DNA of 64,000 nt from Nitrospira sp. MA-1 (GCA_032139905.1 JAQJDB010000004.1:186001-250000); one strand, 5' to 3'. Positions 1 through 9,786 are shown, numbered from the stretch's first letter. Translations and numbers: made by a program. Notes: generated from the letters alone by a model not told the origin.

Positions 1-726
1 GAGGAACAGACCAATCAGAAAGAGGGCTAACAGTTTCGGGAAGGATCTCATCAGAGTTATCCTACTCTTAAAACCCTTGTCAGTAAATAGCGTTTCTAGC
101 TAGAGAGTGTTGAGTAATAAAAATTTCCAAGGGCGTATTGACCAACAAGCACGTTGCATATTAGAGGCCCTCGGGGCGGTTCAAAAAAGCATGCCCTGAG
201 CCTTTCGAAGGCTTCGTCCAGTCCTGCCCTGAGTCATGCCGAAGGGAAGGCCGCAGTCATTTTTGCGCGCAGAGCGTACTTCCAGTACGTGAGCACGGAA
301 AAATGGCGAGAACGCCGCTGGCGGCTTTTTTCAACAGCCCCAGCAAGCAGCCGTTGGGTATGCTGACTGGCCCTTCATGAATCCATGGGGACGAATGATC
401 GTAACCGCCAATTTTGATGCTCTCTTGCTAAAAGACGATGGATGAAGTTTTCATCGAATAACCTTGAGAAGTAAAAACGGAAGTCATTACTGACCGCACT
501 TGGATTCAGGATCAGGGAAACGGAAGGCCCTTCTGGATGAAGACGGGACAGCGCAGCTAATATGAAATTAGTGAACCATAGTGGCGGCAGGCCGAACTTT
601 TTAAGGGATTGTGACTGTAGATTATTGAAGAAACCTGTCTTGGAACCTTGTTAGGGAGAACTAGGGTTGGAATGCTAAGAAGGTCAAATGGGGTTTTTCC
701 CATACGGGATCAAATGCAGCGAGATG
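1..726. other. Intergenic stretch, apart from the repeat at 105-342
   Basis: No convincing gene is seen. The open frame at 154-366 is a by-product of the dispersed repeat at 105-342, since the same peptide appears in the inverted copy near 59 kb. Bases 343-726 hold no recognisable coding, RNA or repeat signal; base composition falls towards AT as the defence region begins. Confidence 0.6.
105..342 (+). repeat. Dispersed repeat, left copy of a long inverted pair
   Basis: About 238 bases match the reverse complement of 58862-59099 with roughly 15 differences (about 94% by eye). The inner 100 bases or so, including a small palindrome CGTACT-tcc-AGTACG, are nearly identical. An open frame through it encodes a serine/alanine-rich peptide of the kind produced by interspersed repeats, so it should not be annotated as a gene. 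The two copies face each other across about 58.5 kb, which could support recombination. Confidence 0.85.
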
Positions 727-1908
727 TTAGGATCTTGGGTTTACGGACAGCTGGACACCCACGTCGTCCACTGAATTTGACTTCATGAACTTGTAAAGCG
801 CTTCCCCGACAAACAGGTGGTAGTCTATAACAGAAAGTATCCAGGCCAGCAGCTGCCACTCTATGTCAACCCCCTTGGAGGTGAAGTAGTCCCGACCAAG
901 ATAGCGGACTGGCTGGCCGCTAACGAGGCAGTCTCGCCAAGGCATGTGTGAATAATGAAGCGGCAGCTCATTGACCTCGCCGGTTTGAAATCCAATAAAG
1001 ATTTTCTCCATCTCAAGAATTGTAGTGCTATGAACTAGATCATGACGCAATTGAGTTAGTGAAGAGAATTGTCTTTCATTTTTTCCCCGTGCAACAACCC
1101 TTTCAACTAATTCCATTGGCAGTACTGTCGCTCTCATCTTGGAAAGATCGGAAAAATGCTTACTTTGCACATTTTTAAAACGTAAAATAGGTCTAGAACA
1201 TCCATTTAGAAAGTGCACTAGCTTGCTTGATATATCAAGCGATGTGCAAAGCGATATGACACAATATGTGATACTAGTTGCCGCCTTGTATGAACTTGGA
1301 CCAGTGTGGACTATCTCCGGGGTGTCCATTTGCACTGCAGCCCAATACTCATTTTTTATTGTTGCTCTCTGAATCGCTAACAATTCAGCAAAGGCATTGA
1401 TTGCGCGTTGCATGAGTGACATCAGATCGCTGCAAATTCTAATAAGTTGTATGTGCGAAAGCCTGATGGCAATGTATTCACTGGTAAATGGTACCTGTCC
1501 AGTTTTAGCAGCCGAATGCACCATGTTGTCGATTTCCTCAAGTTGCTCTCTGCTGCCTTCACCAAATCCGAGGTGAAAGTATCCGTTTGGCAACAATCTC
1601 GATAGCAAGTCGAACGTTGACACTGATGTAGTCCCGACCTGCCAATAGCGGAATTGGTCCGTTAAATTAGAAACGTAATACTTTTCTAGCTCGAACCACT
1701 GAAACGGAGGCAAATTCAACGAGAGATCAAGTGTGGCCTCATGGCAAAGCAGTTCCACTCCACATAATTTATTTGCCTTGGCTGAAGCCGACTCAATACC
1801 GTCAGCGCGAATTGGCAAAGTGCAATTACCAAATATGTCTTCCAAGACATACCGCTTGGAGTCTATTTCTCTCAAGAAGAGACCCTTGGTAGTAAAATAT
1901 CGATTCAT
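727..1908 (-). CDS. Hypothetical protein with HEPN-like Rx4H motif
   Basis: A 393-residue protein of unknown family. The start at 1908 is supported by an AGGAA ribosome-binding site six bases upstream. No signal peptide or membrane segment is seen and most of the chain looks helical. Near the C-terminal third (about residues 285-295) is QLRHDLVHST, which fits the Rx4H signature (R288, H293) of HEPN ribonucleases; the motif is short and could be chance. It is AT-rich like the methyltransferase/ATPase cluster and is divergent from it, separated by about 0.9 kb that holds a decayed vsr gene. A toxin or defence role is an inference from this context. An unrelated orphan protein is equally possible. 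Confidence 0.7.
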   Translation of the reverse strand: MNRYFTTKGLFLREIDSKRYVLEDIFGNCTLPIRADGIESASAKANKLCGVELLCHEATLDLSLNLPPFQWFELEKYYVSNLTDQFRYWQVGTTSVSTFDLLSRLLPNGYFHLGFGEGSREQLEEIDNMVHSAAKTGQVPFTSEYIAIRLSHIQLIRICSDLMSLMQRAINAFAELLAIQRATIKNEYWAAVQMDTPEIVHTGPSSYKAATSITYCVISLCTSLDISSKLVHFLNGCSRPILRFKNVQSKHFSDLSKMRATVLPMELVERVVARGKNERQFSSLTQLRHDLVHSTTILEMEKIFIGFQTGEVNELPLHYSHMPWRDCLVSGQPVRYLGRDYFTSKGVDIEWQLLAWILSVIDYHLFVGEALYKFMKSNSVDDVGVQLSVNPRS

Positions 1909-2296
1909 TGCCGATTCCTATGGGTTCGCACGAGGCTCGAGTTTAATTCCCTTTTTCACTCGAAGGGCGATTGACAAAATCACACCTAGAAAGCGTAGTG
2001 GTCAATATAACACTCTCCTCAATGCAGTAAATCTTGCCAATGTCAAATCATTTCGACCACAATCCCTTCGCTTTTCGTATGACTTACAAACATTTCCAAA
2101 GGCATCGAAAATGACAAATGGAGCAAGGATGGTTAGTATATCTTACCTTTTGGCCAAAGTCGTATAGAGCTGGATCAAGTGGAGTGCTAATTCCATGTAT
2201 CCGAATACCGCATTCGGTTTCAATATTTTTCCTTTATTGCATAAATCAAATGAAGAAAATTCTTCGTAAAAATTGGTTGAACGCACTTTTACTTCT
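1909..2296. other. AT-rich intergenic region
   Basis: This stretch lies between the divergent hypothetical gene and the vsr remnant. Short open frames exist on both strands but none has a ribosome-binding site with recognisable protein similarity. It may hold the promoters for both flanking units; no clear -35/-10 pair was picked out. Confidence 0.4.
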
Positions 2297-2690
2297 GTAA
2301 ATAAAGTGCGCTCTAAGACCATATCTGCGATTAGAGGAAAGGGGAATGAATTAACAGAGGTTAGACTAAGACTTGCATTTGTAAGAGCTGGTCGCAAAGT
2401 TGGACAATGTATGGAAAGACCATTGTAGAAAAACCCGACTTTTTTCTAATAATCAAAAGCTAGCATTTCTTGGTGATGGGTGTTTTGGCATGGTTGACCT
2501 TTGTCTGGTCATATTCCAAAGACCAATCCCTCTTTTTGAGAAACAGAATTCAAGTTAAACTAAATGCGCGATCGGAACACGAAAAAATCGATTAAGAGCC
2601 GAAGGCATTAACGTTCTAAAAATTTGGAAACATGATATCAGAAAAAATATCAACTCTCTTTTGAAGAAAACTACTGAAAATTTAAATGAA
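2297..2690 (+). pseudogene. Decayed very-short-patch repair endonuclease (vsr-like)
   Basis: Reading across frames recovers the landmarks of Vsr, the endonuclease that nicks T:G mismatches left by cytosine methyltransferases. In order: an ISAIRGKGNELTEVRLRLA-type N-terminus, a KPDFFL strand, then LGDGCF followed by WHG after restoring one lost T (family core DGCFWHG), then SGHIPKTN, a TGG-to-TGA change after NPSF, and finally LRAEGINVLKIWKHDI (family LR..GW.VLRVWEHE). Stops and frame changes occur at about 2427, 2493 and 2536, so no working enzyme is made. It sits directly upstream of the cytosine methyltransferase in the same direction, the usual vsr-dcm pairing. Confidence 0.85.
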
Positions 2691-2804
2691 CCATCCAAAC
2701 AGTTGATCTCCCTTGAAAAATGAAAGCCTTGTTGCCTTAGATCCTTGTGCTAAAAGCGTTTCAATTCGGCACCATTTTCTTTAAATATACGGACCCTACC
2801 AAAA

Positions 2805-4019
2805 ATGTCCCAAAAGCCATTTTCCTCAAAGCCAACGTATTTGAGTTTATTCGCAGGGTGTGGTGGTTTTGACTTAGGCTTCCATAAGGCAGGATTCACT
2901 TGTCTTAATGCATTTGATATAAATCTTTCGGCTGTTGAGACCTACAACCAGAACATTCCGTCTTCGAAAGCAACAATCGCTGATTTAAATAATTGGAAAA
3001 ACCTTAACCTAAAAAAAAGGGGTGCTGACGTTGTTGTGGCGGGCCCTCCTTGCCAAGGATTCTCAACCATTGGGAAAAGACTCCTTGATGATCCTCGAAA
3101 TAATCTCTTACTTGTTCCTGTGGAAACTGCGATATATGTGGGTGCAAAAGTTCTTATTATAGAAAACGTACCCGGAGTATTGGCCGACCCACATTCCAAA
3201 TTTTGGTTTCTGGCCCAAGCCCGCCTCGCCTCAAAGGGATTTCAAAGTAGGACAATATTTCTAGATGCTGGGCTTACCGGTCTTCCTCAAACAAGAAAAA
3301 GAATCCTACTTGTTGCGCACAAAGGAAAAGATCCAATACCCGAATGGCCAACGGACCTTGGCAACCCTAGATCTCCATTAGAGACTATTCTCTCCCTCAA
3401 ATCATCGTTGCCTAATCATTCCCCTAAACTACTAATCCCGGGATCGAAAGAAGCCAGAATTGCAAAATACATTAATCCTGGGCAAAAGTTGTGTAATGTC
3501 CGAGCGGGGGATTCTTCTGTCCATACATGGGATATTGCAGAAGTATTTGGAAAGGTTACAAGGAACGAAAAAATGTTCCTAGAGACACTAATGGTTATTA
3601 GGAGAAGGGACCGGAAACGCGATTGGGGTGATGCAGACCCTATAAGCAGTAAAATTCTCAGAAAAGCCATGGGGAATAATTGGAATAAATTAGCGGAAAG
3701 CTTAATAAACAAAGGGTACGTACGAAAATTGAGAGGGAATTTGTATGATCTTTCTCACACCTTTAATGGTAAATACCGTCGATTACTTCCTAACAAACCC
3801 ACTAATTGTGTATTGACTAGATTTTGTCAGTCTACCTATTTCCTTCATCCTTATGAGGAAAGGGGCTTCACTATTCGTGAGGCTGCAAGACTACAAGGGT
3901 TTCCTGATAATTTCATATTTTCCGGCAGTGAAAAATCACAGATGGAACAAGTAGGCAATGCAGTACCACCGCCAATGGCATATATGGTGGCAAAATGGGT
4001 TAAAAGGAATTTACTTTAG
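2805..4019 (+). CDS. DNA (cytosine-5-)-methyltransferase
   Basis: A 404-residue enzyme that transfers methyl from S-adenosylmethionine to C5 of cytosine in DNA. Motif I FAGCGGFDLG is at residues 16-25, the catalytic PPCQGFS loop at 81-87 (Cys83), ENVPG at 120-124 and QTRKR near 163. A variable target-recognition region spans about 190-330, followed by QGFPDNF and QVGNAVPPP near the end. All catalytic motifs are intact and the length is normal. It follows a decayed vsr gene and precedes a phosphoribosyltransferase-like gene by only 7 bp, so it is probably co-transcribed with the putative defence genes. No restriction endonuclease is recognisable beside it. It may protect self-DNA from the downstream system or be an orphan methylase; the target sequence cannot be read from the protein. 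Confidence 0.95.
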   Translation: MSQKPFSSKPTYLSLFAGCGGFDLGFHKAGFTCLNAFDINLSAVETYNQNIPSSKATIADLNNWKNLNLKKRGADVVVAGPPCQGFSTIGKRLLDDPRNNLLLVPVETAIYVGAKVLIIENVPGVLADPHSKFWFLAQARLASKGFQSRTIFLDAGLTGLPQTRKRILLVAHKGKDPIPEWPTDLGNPRSPLETILSLKSSLPNHSPKLLIPGSKEARIAKYINPGQKLCNVRAGDSSVHTWDIAEVFGKVTRNEKMFLETLMVIRRRDRKRDWGDADPISSKILRKAMGNNWNKLAESLINKGYVRKLRGNLYDLSHTFNGKYRRLLPNKPTNCVLTRFCQSTYFLHPYEERGFTIREAARLQGFPDNFIFSGSEKSQMEQVGNAVPPPMAYMVAKWVKRNLL

Positions 4020-4026
4020 GTAGAGA

Positions 4027-5058
4027 ATGAACTTCAATAATCTAGATGATTTGGTCTCCGACTTTGACACCGAGGATTTTGACGTGGAAGCCCGCATTGT
4101 TACAGATAAAAGACCAACCTTTAAAGCGCTTTTAAAAGAAATTCGCTTTCATGGAAATAAACGTTTTTGCCAATATATTCCCACCCATGCAAGTGGAATT
4201 GATTTTGAGCTTAGATTTGTTAAGTGGCTCAAAAACAATGCTATAACAAAAGAAATGGCCAAGGTTTTATTGAGACTATTACCTCAGATCCAATTTGTAG
4301 ATCGAGAAGATTTGTTAGCCCTATATACAGCCTCGTTTAATGGGCCTATAAAAAGATGGTTCATGGATCAACTCTCTTTTGACTTTTTTCTTGCACAAGA
4401 AGATCTCAAAAAAAAATTAAAAGAGGCAATAGATTCCACATGGTTTTGCCCCATTACTGACAGTATGGATATTGCCCAATTTCACCATATTAATGGGATA
4501 GCCAACCAGGACCAAAGGCCGCCGTGGAGGACCCTTCGCGAGTTTGGCGATATAAAACTAATAAAAAAATACATGAGGGAAAAAGGGTTCCAAAGAATTG
4601 TTTTAATTGAGGACTTTGTCGGAACCGGGACCCAGGCCAAATCTGTCCTACAATTCGTGGAAAAGGATTTTTGTAAGGAATTTCCTGTTTTATTCCTCCC
4701 ACTAATCATTTCTCAAATAGGAGTAGAGAGACTCGAGAACCAATTTGGAAAAGTAATGGGTCTCTACATCCAAAAATTATTTGTCCTGCCACTGCAAGTA
4801 CACTTACTTAAAGAAGTACAAATTTTTGAACCTAGTATTTTTCCTGCACTTAGGGAACTCGTTGATGAAACTTTCGAAGATGTAAAACAACCCTTTCCCC
4901 CAGAAAAAAACCCGTTAAGGAAAAGGGAAAAGTTTGGATTTGGTGAAACGGGAGCCTTAATTGTCCTTTTTACAAATTGCCCAAATAATACGCTTCCGAT
5001 TATATGGCACAACTCACCTAACTGGTCAGCTTTGTTTCCACGAGTACAACGGCATTGA
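4027..5058 (+). CDS. Phosphoribosyltransferase-like protein (PRTase-CE type)
   Basis: A 343-residue protein. Residues about 190-203 read IVLIEDFVGTGTQ, which has the shape of the PRPP-binding loop of type I phosphoribosyltransferases (hydrophobic strand, acidic pair, GTGT). The end of the chain, GALIVLFTNCPNNTLPIIW, resembles the conserved tail I recall from the PRTase-CE family that Burroughs and Aravind described in conflict systems. Substrate and reaction are unknown; the loop may bind a nucleotide rather than catalyse transfer. It starts 7 bp after the methyltransferase and ends 10 bp before the ATPase, which fits one operon. It is AT-rich like its neighbours. The family name rests on memory of the motifs, not on a search. 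Confidence 0.75.
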   Translation: MNFNNLDDLVSDFDTEDFDVEARIVTDKRPTFKALLKEIRFHGNKRFCQYIPTHASGIDFELRFVKWLKNNAITKEMAKVLLRLLPQIQFVDREDLLALYTASFNGPIKRWFMDQLSFDFFLAQEDLKKKLKEAIDSTWFCPITDSMDIAQFHHINGIANQDQRPPWRTLREFGDIKLIKKYMREKGFQRIVLIEDFVGTGTQAKSVLQFVEKDFCKEFPVLFLPLIISQIGVERLENQFGKVMGLYIQKLFVLPLQVHLLKEVQIFEPSIFPALRELVDETFEDVKQPFPPEKNPLRKREKFGFGETGALIVLFTNCPNNTLPIIWHNSPNWSALFPRVQRH

Positions 5059-5068
5059 TGGAGAAAAA

Positions 5069-7099
5069 ATGCGCGGTAATGGCGGAAATCCTTTCCAAGA
5101 GCTTTATTTGACCGAAGCGCTTGAGGACCCTAGGAAATATTGGAGCTTATTTAGCCCAAAGATTATTACAGGTGAAGCCCAGCTATTATTTAGAAAAGGC
5201 AATGTGGTCCTTAAAGGCAGCAATGGAACGGGCAAAACCATGCTACTAAAGCAACTATCCCCTGAAGTGCAGGCTGCCTGTCTGCAACAAAACATTGAAT
5301 CTCCTATTCCAGACCGGAACCGGTTATTTGTGAGTGTTGGAATAAATTTTATACATGCAGGATTTGGTGTTCTTGGAAATAGAAAACTCGCAGATGACCC
5401 GTTTGAGAATATAACTCTTTGGTCCCTTGTCTTTGCGGATATGGTTAATCTCCACATCATAGTTGAAATCATTAAGTTACTTGAGTTCCTAAAAAGTGAA
5501 AAGGGGAGAATGCTTGCACAATACATAGATGCTGGTATTAAAGGAAATTGTCTTGAGGAGTTTGCTCAATATTTTTCGGCCCGAGACTGTTGGCAGGGTG
5601 CCCTTAAGAATGTGAATAGCCTCTCTGAATTCAAGGATAAGATTCACAAACGAATAAGTGGGTATCGCGCATTTATAAACTGGAATAGGGATGATCTGCC
5701 CGATATTGTGAAAACAACAAAAACTGAAATTGGCGTTCCAATCGTCGAATGCAAAGAAGCCCTAGAAAAATTCCAAATTCTCCGACCAGGTATACTATTA
5801 TTTGTTACCCTCGACCAATACGAAACACTTTTGAGCATAGATTATGAAAGCCAAAATGATAAAAATAAAGCTGTAGGTCGGAGCTTTTGCCGAGTGATAA
5901 ATTCGTTATTGGCTTCTCGAAACCCCAAGGTTTCTTACAAAGTGGGGGTCCGGCCATACAGCTGGGAATTGGAAGCACGTACCTTTGGGACTGACGCAAA
6001 ATTAGAGGTAGGCCGCGATTATCAAATAGTCAATCTGGATGATATCCTCAAGCTAAAAGAAGATAGTGGAACTTGGATTTTCCCTGATTTTGCGCGTGAT
6101 GTCGCGAGTAGAAGAATAGCTGCAGAAAAAGGTGGAGAGCATGATGAATATATAAACTGGTGGAAAGAACATCTGGAATCCCTTAAGCCCGAGGATGAGC
6201 TAAAAAAATACTGTCGGAATAACAATGAAAGATTATTACCTTTTGACTCAAGTTGGCCATCCGTCTGGAACAAGTTCCTAAAGAAAATTTATACCAAGAA
6301 TAAATTTCAGGCGAAGCTGATGGAGACTTGGATAAATCAGGAACTAAAAAGGGCAAATACTCTCCCTGAGCATCCGCCCAATGGGCCTGATTTTCCCTGG
6401 CGCAAAAAATATTGGGAAAAAGAAAGGCGTGAGGCTTTGTTAATGCAAATTGCTTCTTTTTGTCGACAAAGAAGATTGTATGGGGGATGGGATACAATTA
6501 TTACACTGAGTGCTCCAAATATACTCGTTTTTTTAAGTGTATGTCGCGAAATATGGGACAGCTCTGAAAGAGCTAAAGCTAAGCATAAATCATTGGAGGA
6601 AAAAATTTCACCAGAAATTCAAACACAAGCCATTAGGCTGGTCTCAGAAATGTGGCTAAAAAAGCAGAATGCGTGGCCAGGCGGAGCACGTCGAAGGGAC
6701 TTTATAGAGAGACTAGGGATTGGAATTAAAAGTTCAATTTTAGAGGATAAAGGTCTTGTTTATCCTGGGCATAATGGGTTTTCTTTGTTAGAAGAAGAAA
6801 TCCGTTCCCCCGAAGGTGAAGAAGTGCGGAGATTTCTCGAAGATGCAACTGATTTTGGAGCGCTGATTTCCTCACCCCACACTACAAGAAGTAATGACAG
6901 GAAATTAAGGAGGAAATGGTATCTTTTTCCTATTCTATGTCCAAATTTTGAGATCCCTGCGATCCGAACAAAAGAGCCCTACTATGCCAAACTTTCTGAG
7001 GTAAAAAACTGGATAAGTCTCAAAAGGCCACCAATTAAATTTCGCAAGTCGAGTCACATGACCAAAGAGCAGGCTCAGCAGCAATCCCTATTTGAATAG
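5069..7099 (+). CDS. P-loop ATPase, ORC/CDC6-like (putative defence ATPase)
   Basis: A 676-residue protein from the ATG at 5069, chosen because GGAG lies eight bases upstream and it avoids the roughly 100-base overlap forced by the in-frame start at 4961. Walker A GSNGTGKT is at residues 50-57. A Walker-B-like hydrophobic strand ending LLFVTLDQYE is near 243-252. The N-terminus NPFQELYLTEAL...LFSP followed by the P-loop resembles the ORC-CDC6-family AAA ATPases annotated beside PRTase-CE genes. The remaining 400 residues are charged, mostly helical and unrecognised, ending in a winged-helix-sized region. No membrane segments are seen. It lies in the operon between the phosphoribosyltransferase-like and third proteins. 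Inferred role: energy-dependent sensor or switch of the putative system. Confidence 0.75.
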   Translation: MRGNGGNPFQELYLTEALEDPRKYWSLFSPKIITGEAQLLFRKGNVVLKGSNGTGKTMLLKQLSPEVQAACLQQNIESPIPDRNRLFVSVGINFIHAGFGVLGNRKLADDPFENITLWSLVFADMVNLHIIVEIIKLLEFLKSEKGRMLAQYIDAGIKGNCLEEFAQYFSARDCWQGALKNVNSLSEFKDKIHKRISGYRAFINWNRDDLPDIVKTTKTEIGVPIVECKEALEKFQILRPGILLFVTLDQYETLLSIDYESQNDKNKAVGRSFCRVINSLLASRNPKVSYKVGVRPYSWELEARTFGTDAKLEVGRDYQIVNLDDILKLKEDSGTWIFPDFARDVASRRIAAEKGGEHDEYINWWKEHLESLKPEDELKKYCRNNNERLLPFDSSWPSVWNKFLKKIYTKNKFQAKLMETWINQELKRANTLPEHPPNGPDFPWRKKYWEKERREALLMQIASFCRQRRLYGGWDTIITLSAPNILVFLSVCREIWDSSERAKAKHKSLEEKISPEIQTQAIRLVSEMWLKKQNAWPGGARRRDFIERLGIGIKSSILEDKGLVYPGHNGFSLLEEEIRSPEGEEVRRFLEDATDFGALISSPHTTRSNDRKLRRKWYLFPILCPNFEIPAIRTKEPYYAKLSEVKNWISLKRPPIKFRKSSHMTKEQAQQQSLFE

Positions 7100-7122
7100 G
7101 TTTTTTATATTAAGGATAACCA

Positions 7123-8109
7123 ATGAAACCATGGGGGCCAATTGATTGGTTACTTAGCAAAACAGGGGATACCTCAGCTTCCTTTTATTTATTGGGTTGC
7201 ATAGCGGCGGAAGAACGGTGTCAAAAAATCCCTCTCCTAGCCAAAAGTTTAGGTACCCCAAGTGTTAGATTATTAAGAATCGATGATCCCGTTTCACATT
7301 ATGTTGTATACCATAAAGAAAAAGTACTGAATAATGAGAAGGCTTTGAAAAAAGGAGGTTTAAATCAATGGGATCAGATAAATATCAAACTTGAGGCCTC
7401 AGATGATGAAATTGCCCAGACCTTAAACAATTTTCTACCTTCCGGTAATACAGAAAAACCCATAACATTATGGATTGATATTTCCTGCATGCCAAAACGT
7501 TTTTTCTTTTTACTCATTAAGCTTGCCTTAAGACACCCAACCATTGACAACTTATTGGCCACCTATACCCAACCTAGACCTGGACATTACACAGTCGACC
7601 GGCTTGCTGAAGACCCTGGTCCAGTTAAAGAGCTCCCAGGGTTTGGCGTGATGGGAGAGGAACCAAAAACTCTTGTGGTCGCGGTCGGTTTTGAATCTTT
7701 GGGACTTTCGCAATTAATTGATGAATTTAAGGACAAAGATTACAGGATTATTGTATTGCTACCTTTCCCTCCTGGCCAACCCTATAGCCGAAGAATTTGG
7801 GAAACAGTCCACGATGTGGGAGTTGAAGTCTCTGAACCGCTTATAAAGAGAGTAGATGCCATTGATGCCTTAGGAACTCAACAACTGCTTTTGGAAACCC
7901 TTCAAGATTCAAACCCAACGAACCCAGCGGGACTTGCTCCCTACGGACCTAAGCCTGTTTCTTTGGGCATGTGTCTTTACGCAATTCAGACTGGTTCACC
8001 AGTTTTCTATACTCAACCACGCGTTTACCATCCTGATTATACTATAGGGATTGGTGAATCTTGGGGTTACTATCTAAAGTTACGGGGTGGAGAAGTTTGG
8101 AAATGTTAA
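7123..8109 (+). CDS. Unrecognised third protein of the PRTase/ATPase operon
   Basis: A 328-residue soluble protein with no family I can name. The ATG at 7123 follows AAGGA and lies 23 bp after the ATPase stop. Notable blocks are LWIDISCMPKRFFF at 116-129, a Rossmann-like strand LVVAVGFESLGL near 174-185 followed by VLLPFPPGQPYSRR near 201-214, and a C-terminal YYLKLRGGEVWKC. The alternating hydrophobic strands and helices suggest two alpha/beta halves, as in nucleotide-sensing or nuclease-like folds, but no catalytic motif is clear. Tight linkage to the ATPase and PRTase-like genes makes it a candidate effector or sensor of that system; this is inference. Confidence 0.8.
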   Translation: MKPWGPIDWLLSKTGDTSASFYLLGCIAAEERCQKIPLLAKSLGTPSVRLLRIDDPVSHYVVYHKEKVLNNEKALKKGGLNQWDQINIKLEASDDEIAQTLNNFLPSGNTEKPITLWIDISCMPKRFFFLLIKLALRHPTIDNLLATYTQPRPGHYTVDRLAEDPGPVKELPGFGVMGEEPKTLVVAVGFESLGLSQLIDEFKDKDYRIIVLLPFPPGQPYSRRIWETVHDVGVEVSEPLIKRVDAIDALGTQQLLLETLQDSNPTNPAGLAPYGPKPVSLGMCLYAIQTGSPVFYTQPRVYHPDYTIGIGESWGYYLKLRGGEVWKC

Positions 8110-8126
8110 TAAAATTTCAAGAAAGA

Positions 8127-8143
8127 TGAGAGCCTAACTCTCA
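8127..8143 (+). terminator. Small hairpin after the defence operon
   Basis: TGAGAG and CTCTCA form a perfect six-pair stem around a five-base loop, 18 bases past the last stop codon of the operon. It is followed by an A-run, not a T-run, on this strand, so intrinsic termination is not assured. Confidence 0.3.
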
Positions 8144-8214
8144 GAAAAAACATTTCCATAACAATTTTTCTCTGGGAGGGGTCCAGGCGGAATACGCGTA
8201 AGTGCTTGAATATA

Positions 8215-8273
8215 TGGTGGGCCGTGTAGGGGTTGAATCTACGGCCCGCTGATTAAGAATCGGCTGCTCTACC
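8215..8273 (-). tRNA. 3' fragment of tRNA-Lys(CTT), probable attachment-site relic
   Basis: Read on the minus strand, 59 bases match a lysine tRNA from the end of the D-arm (GGTAGAGCA) through to CCA. The anticodon loop is TTCTTAA (anticodon CTT), the variable loop GGGCC, the T-arm GTAGA-TTCAACC-CCTAC, and the acceptor strand ACGGCCC-ACCA. The 5' acceptor strand GGGCCGT and most of the D-arm are absent, and the anticodon and T stems each carry one mismatch, so it cannot be a working tRNA. Such 3' fragments are typical duplicated ends left by elements that integrate into tRNA genes. By that geometry the element that made it would lie at higher coordinates, unless islands were inserted in tandem. 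Confidence 0.75.
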
Positions 8274-8786
8274 TTCCCACTTCATCCTCACCTTGTTCTG
8301 CTTCATTGGAGATTCGAGCTAAGAGAATCGAGACTAACTGTGTTCTGCCCACCAAGGATTGTAAAATCGTCCATCCTCTGGAAGAATTGGCACCACCGCC
8401 CTTGAGGCCAAGGCTTTCTACTGTGGGCAACCCTTTGGCCTGCATCATGGAGCCATCAGTTCTCCCACCGGAGAGATAAGTGCCGACAATCTGTTCACCG
8501 ATAACGGCGGACAGGCCCATGGCTTTAGCGATGATCTGATCTGTACTCTGATATCCATGGGTGCGATAAGCTTCTGCGAGGGCCTGCTTCGGCGTGTGTT
8601 CCGATGCAAGAGCGCAGAGAGCCGTGGCCTGATCGTTTGGGTTTGCTGGCGAGAAATTACTCTTTGGGCGAGGCAATCGAGAAAGGCCTGGGGGGGCACG
8701 ATTTTGACAATTGCTTGTCGGGCATGGCTCCGACTGGTCACGTGATTTAGGGCAGGAGCAAATTGGAGTCGAAGCGGCCGAGCCAT
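8269..8786 (-). pseudogene. Decayed RAYT / IS200-like transposase
   Basis: The start at 8786 reads MARPLRLQFAPALNHVTSR, the hallmark N-terminus of REP-associated tyrosine transposases (Y1 family; usual form MARPLRxxxxGAxYHVTxRG). Similarity runs to about LDCLAQ and then leaves frame. A second frame carries EAYRTHGYQSTDQIIAKAMGLS, which resembles the helix-turn-helix end of longer RAYT proteins. The catalytic HUH region and the Tyr segment are missing or scrambled, so it is inactive. It abuts the tRNA fragment. The N-terminal match is firm; the C-terminal match is weaker. Confidence 0.65.
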
Positions 8787-8801
8787 TGGAAGAGTCTGCA
8801 T

Positions 8802-9165
8802 GGGGACCCTATCGTATTGCTAGACCTGACCCTAGGTCCGTAGAACACAACGGGATCCATTTTGGCATCATCGTCAAGTTCAGCGTAAAGCCTTTCTCTC
8901 TCAGTTAGTCTCCACACTCCCACCATAATTGAAAATGTTTCAGGGCCAATGGTTGAGATTTTTTCTGGTGAGGGTTTTCCTCAGTTGTACGTTCCATAAG
9001 ATCTCCTTACAGTCAGTTCGACTCTAAGTGTGATATATGCAACGATAGGGTTCCATTTTGTCCATCAGGATTCACCAGACTAGGCCGACAGGAGCTGAGT
9101 TCCGTGGAGGAAGTGGTTTTGAGATACCTACATTTTGGGGAGGCATCCATGCGGAGTGACGCGTT
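8802..9165. other. Intergenic region with one possible micro-ORF
   Basis: No established gene is seen. On the minus strand an AAGGAG site precedes an ATG at 8997 and opens a 30-codon frame ending at 8905 (MERTTEENPHQ...). It is too short to judge and may be the truncated start of a lost gene. Confidence 0.35.
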
Positions 9166-9585
9166 GTGAGTCCGGTCAAAGTCATCATGGAGAGGCCTGA
9201 AGTTGCAGCGCCTCTGTTTCCCTTTAAGGTGACCTTTTTACAGGAAGGTAATCTCATTACTGTTCAGATTGATCCGGCGGAGATTCCCTACGGATCGACG
9301 GGGCTACCCGGCAGCATTTTGGATATCGCGCTTGGGGCAGATATAGAGTTGGAACATGCCTGCGGCGGGGTTGCGGCATGTTCCACCTGTCATGTGAAGA
9401 TCAAGGAAGGACTTGAGACGTGCAATGAACCTTCGGATGATGAACTTGACCAACTCGATGAGGCACCTGACCTCTCGTTGAAGTCCCGCTTGGGATGCCA
9501 AGCCGTTCCGAACGGTACCAAGGATCTTATTGTTGAAATTCCTTCATGGAACAAAAATCTTGTCAAGGAGAAGCAGGGCTCCTAA
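9166..9585 (+). CDS. 2Fe-2S ferredoxin (adrenodoxin/Isc type)
   Basis: A 139-residue electron carrier. Four cysteines bind the cluster in the plant/adrenodoxin spacing: C66, C72, C75 (ACGGVAACSTCH) and C111 (LGCQ). The acidic stretch DDELDQLDEAPDL, typical of the bacterial Isc ferredoxin partner face, lies between them. The first 20 residues are an unusual extension before the KVTFLQEG strand. The start is a GTG at 9166; an ATG at 9187 would remove seven residues. It stands alone, about 200 bp before a secreted protein, with no isc or P450 genes beside it, so its redox partner is unknown. Confidence 0.9.
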   Translation: MSPVKVIMERPEVAAPLFPFKVTFLQEGNLITVQIDPAEIPYGSTGLPGSILDIALGADIELEHACGGVAACSTCHVKIKEGLETCNEPSDDELDQLDEAPDLSLKSRLGCQAVPNGTKDLIVEIPSWNKNLVKEKQGS

Positions 9586-9786
9586 TGGGGAATATGGATA
9601 GTAAGCAAGCAAGAAGTGGTTCTCGTGACAAGCAGTGTAAATCTTTTTTGACAGGTGAACATATAATCGATTGAAACTCCATTTACTCCGCTAATAGTGT
9701 CTTTTACATAAGAGTTCACGTAATCTTAAATCCTTTTTTGTCGGGTGACTGATGCCAAAGATTGTCCGAGTTCGGAGATGATATCA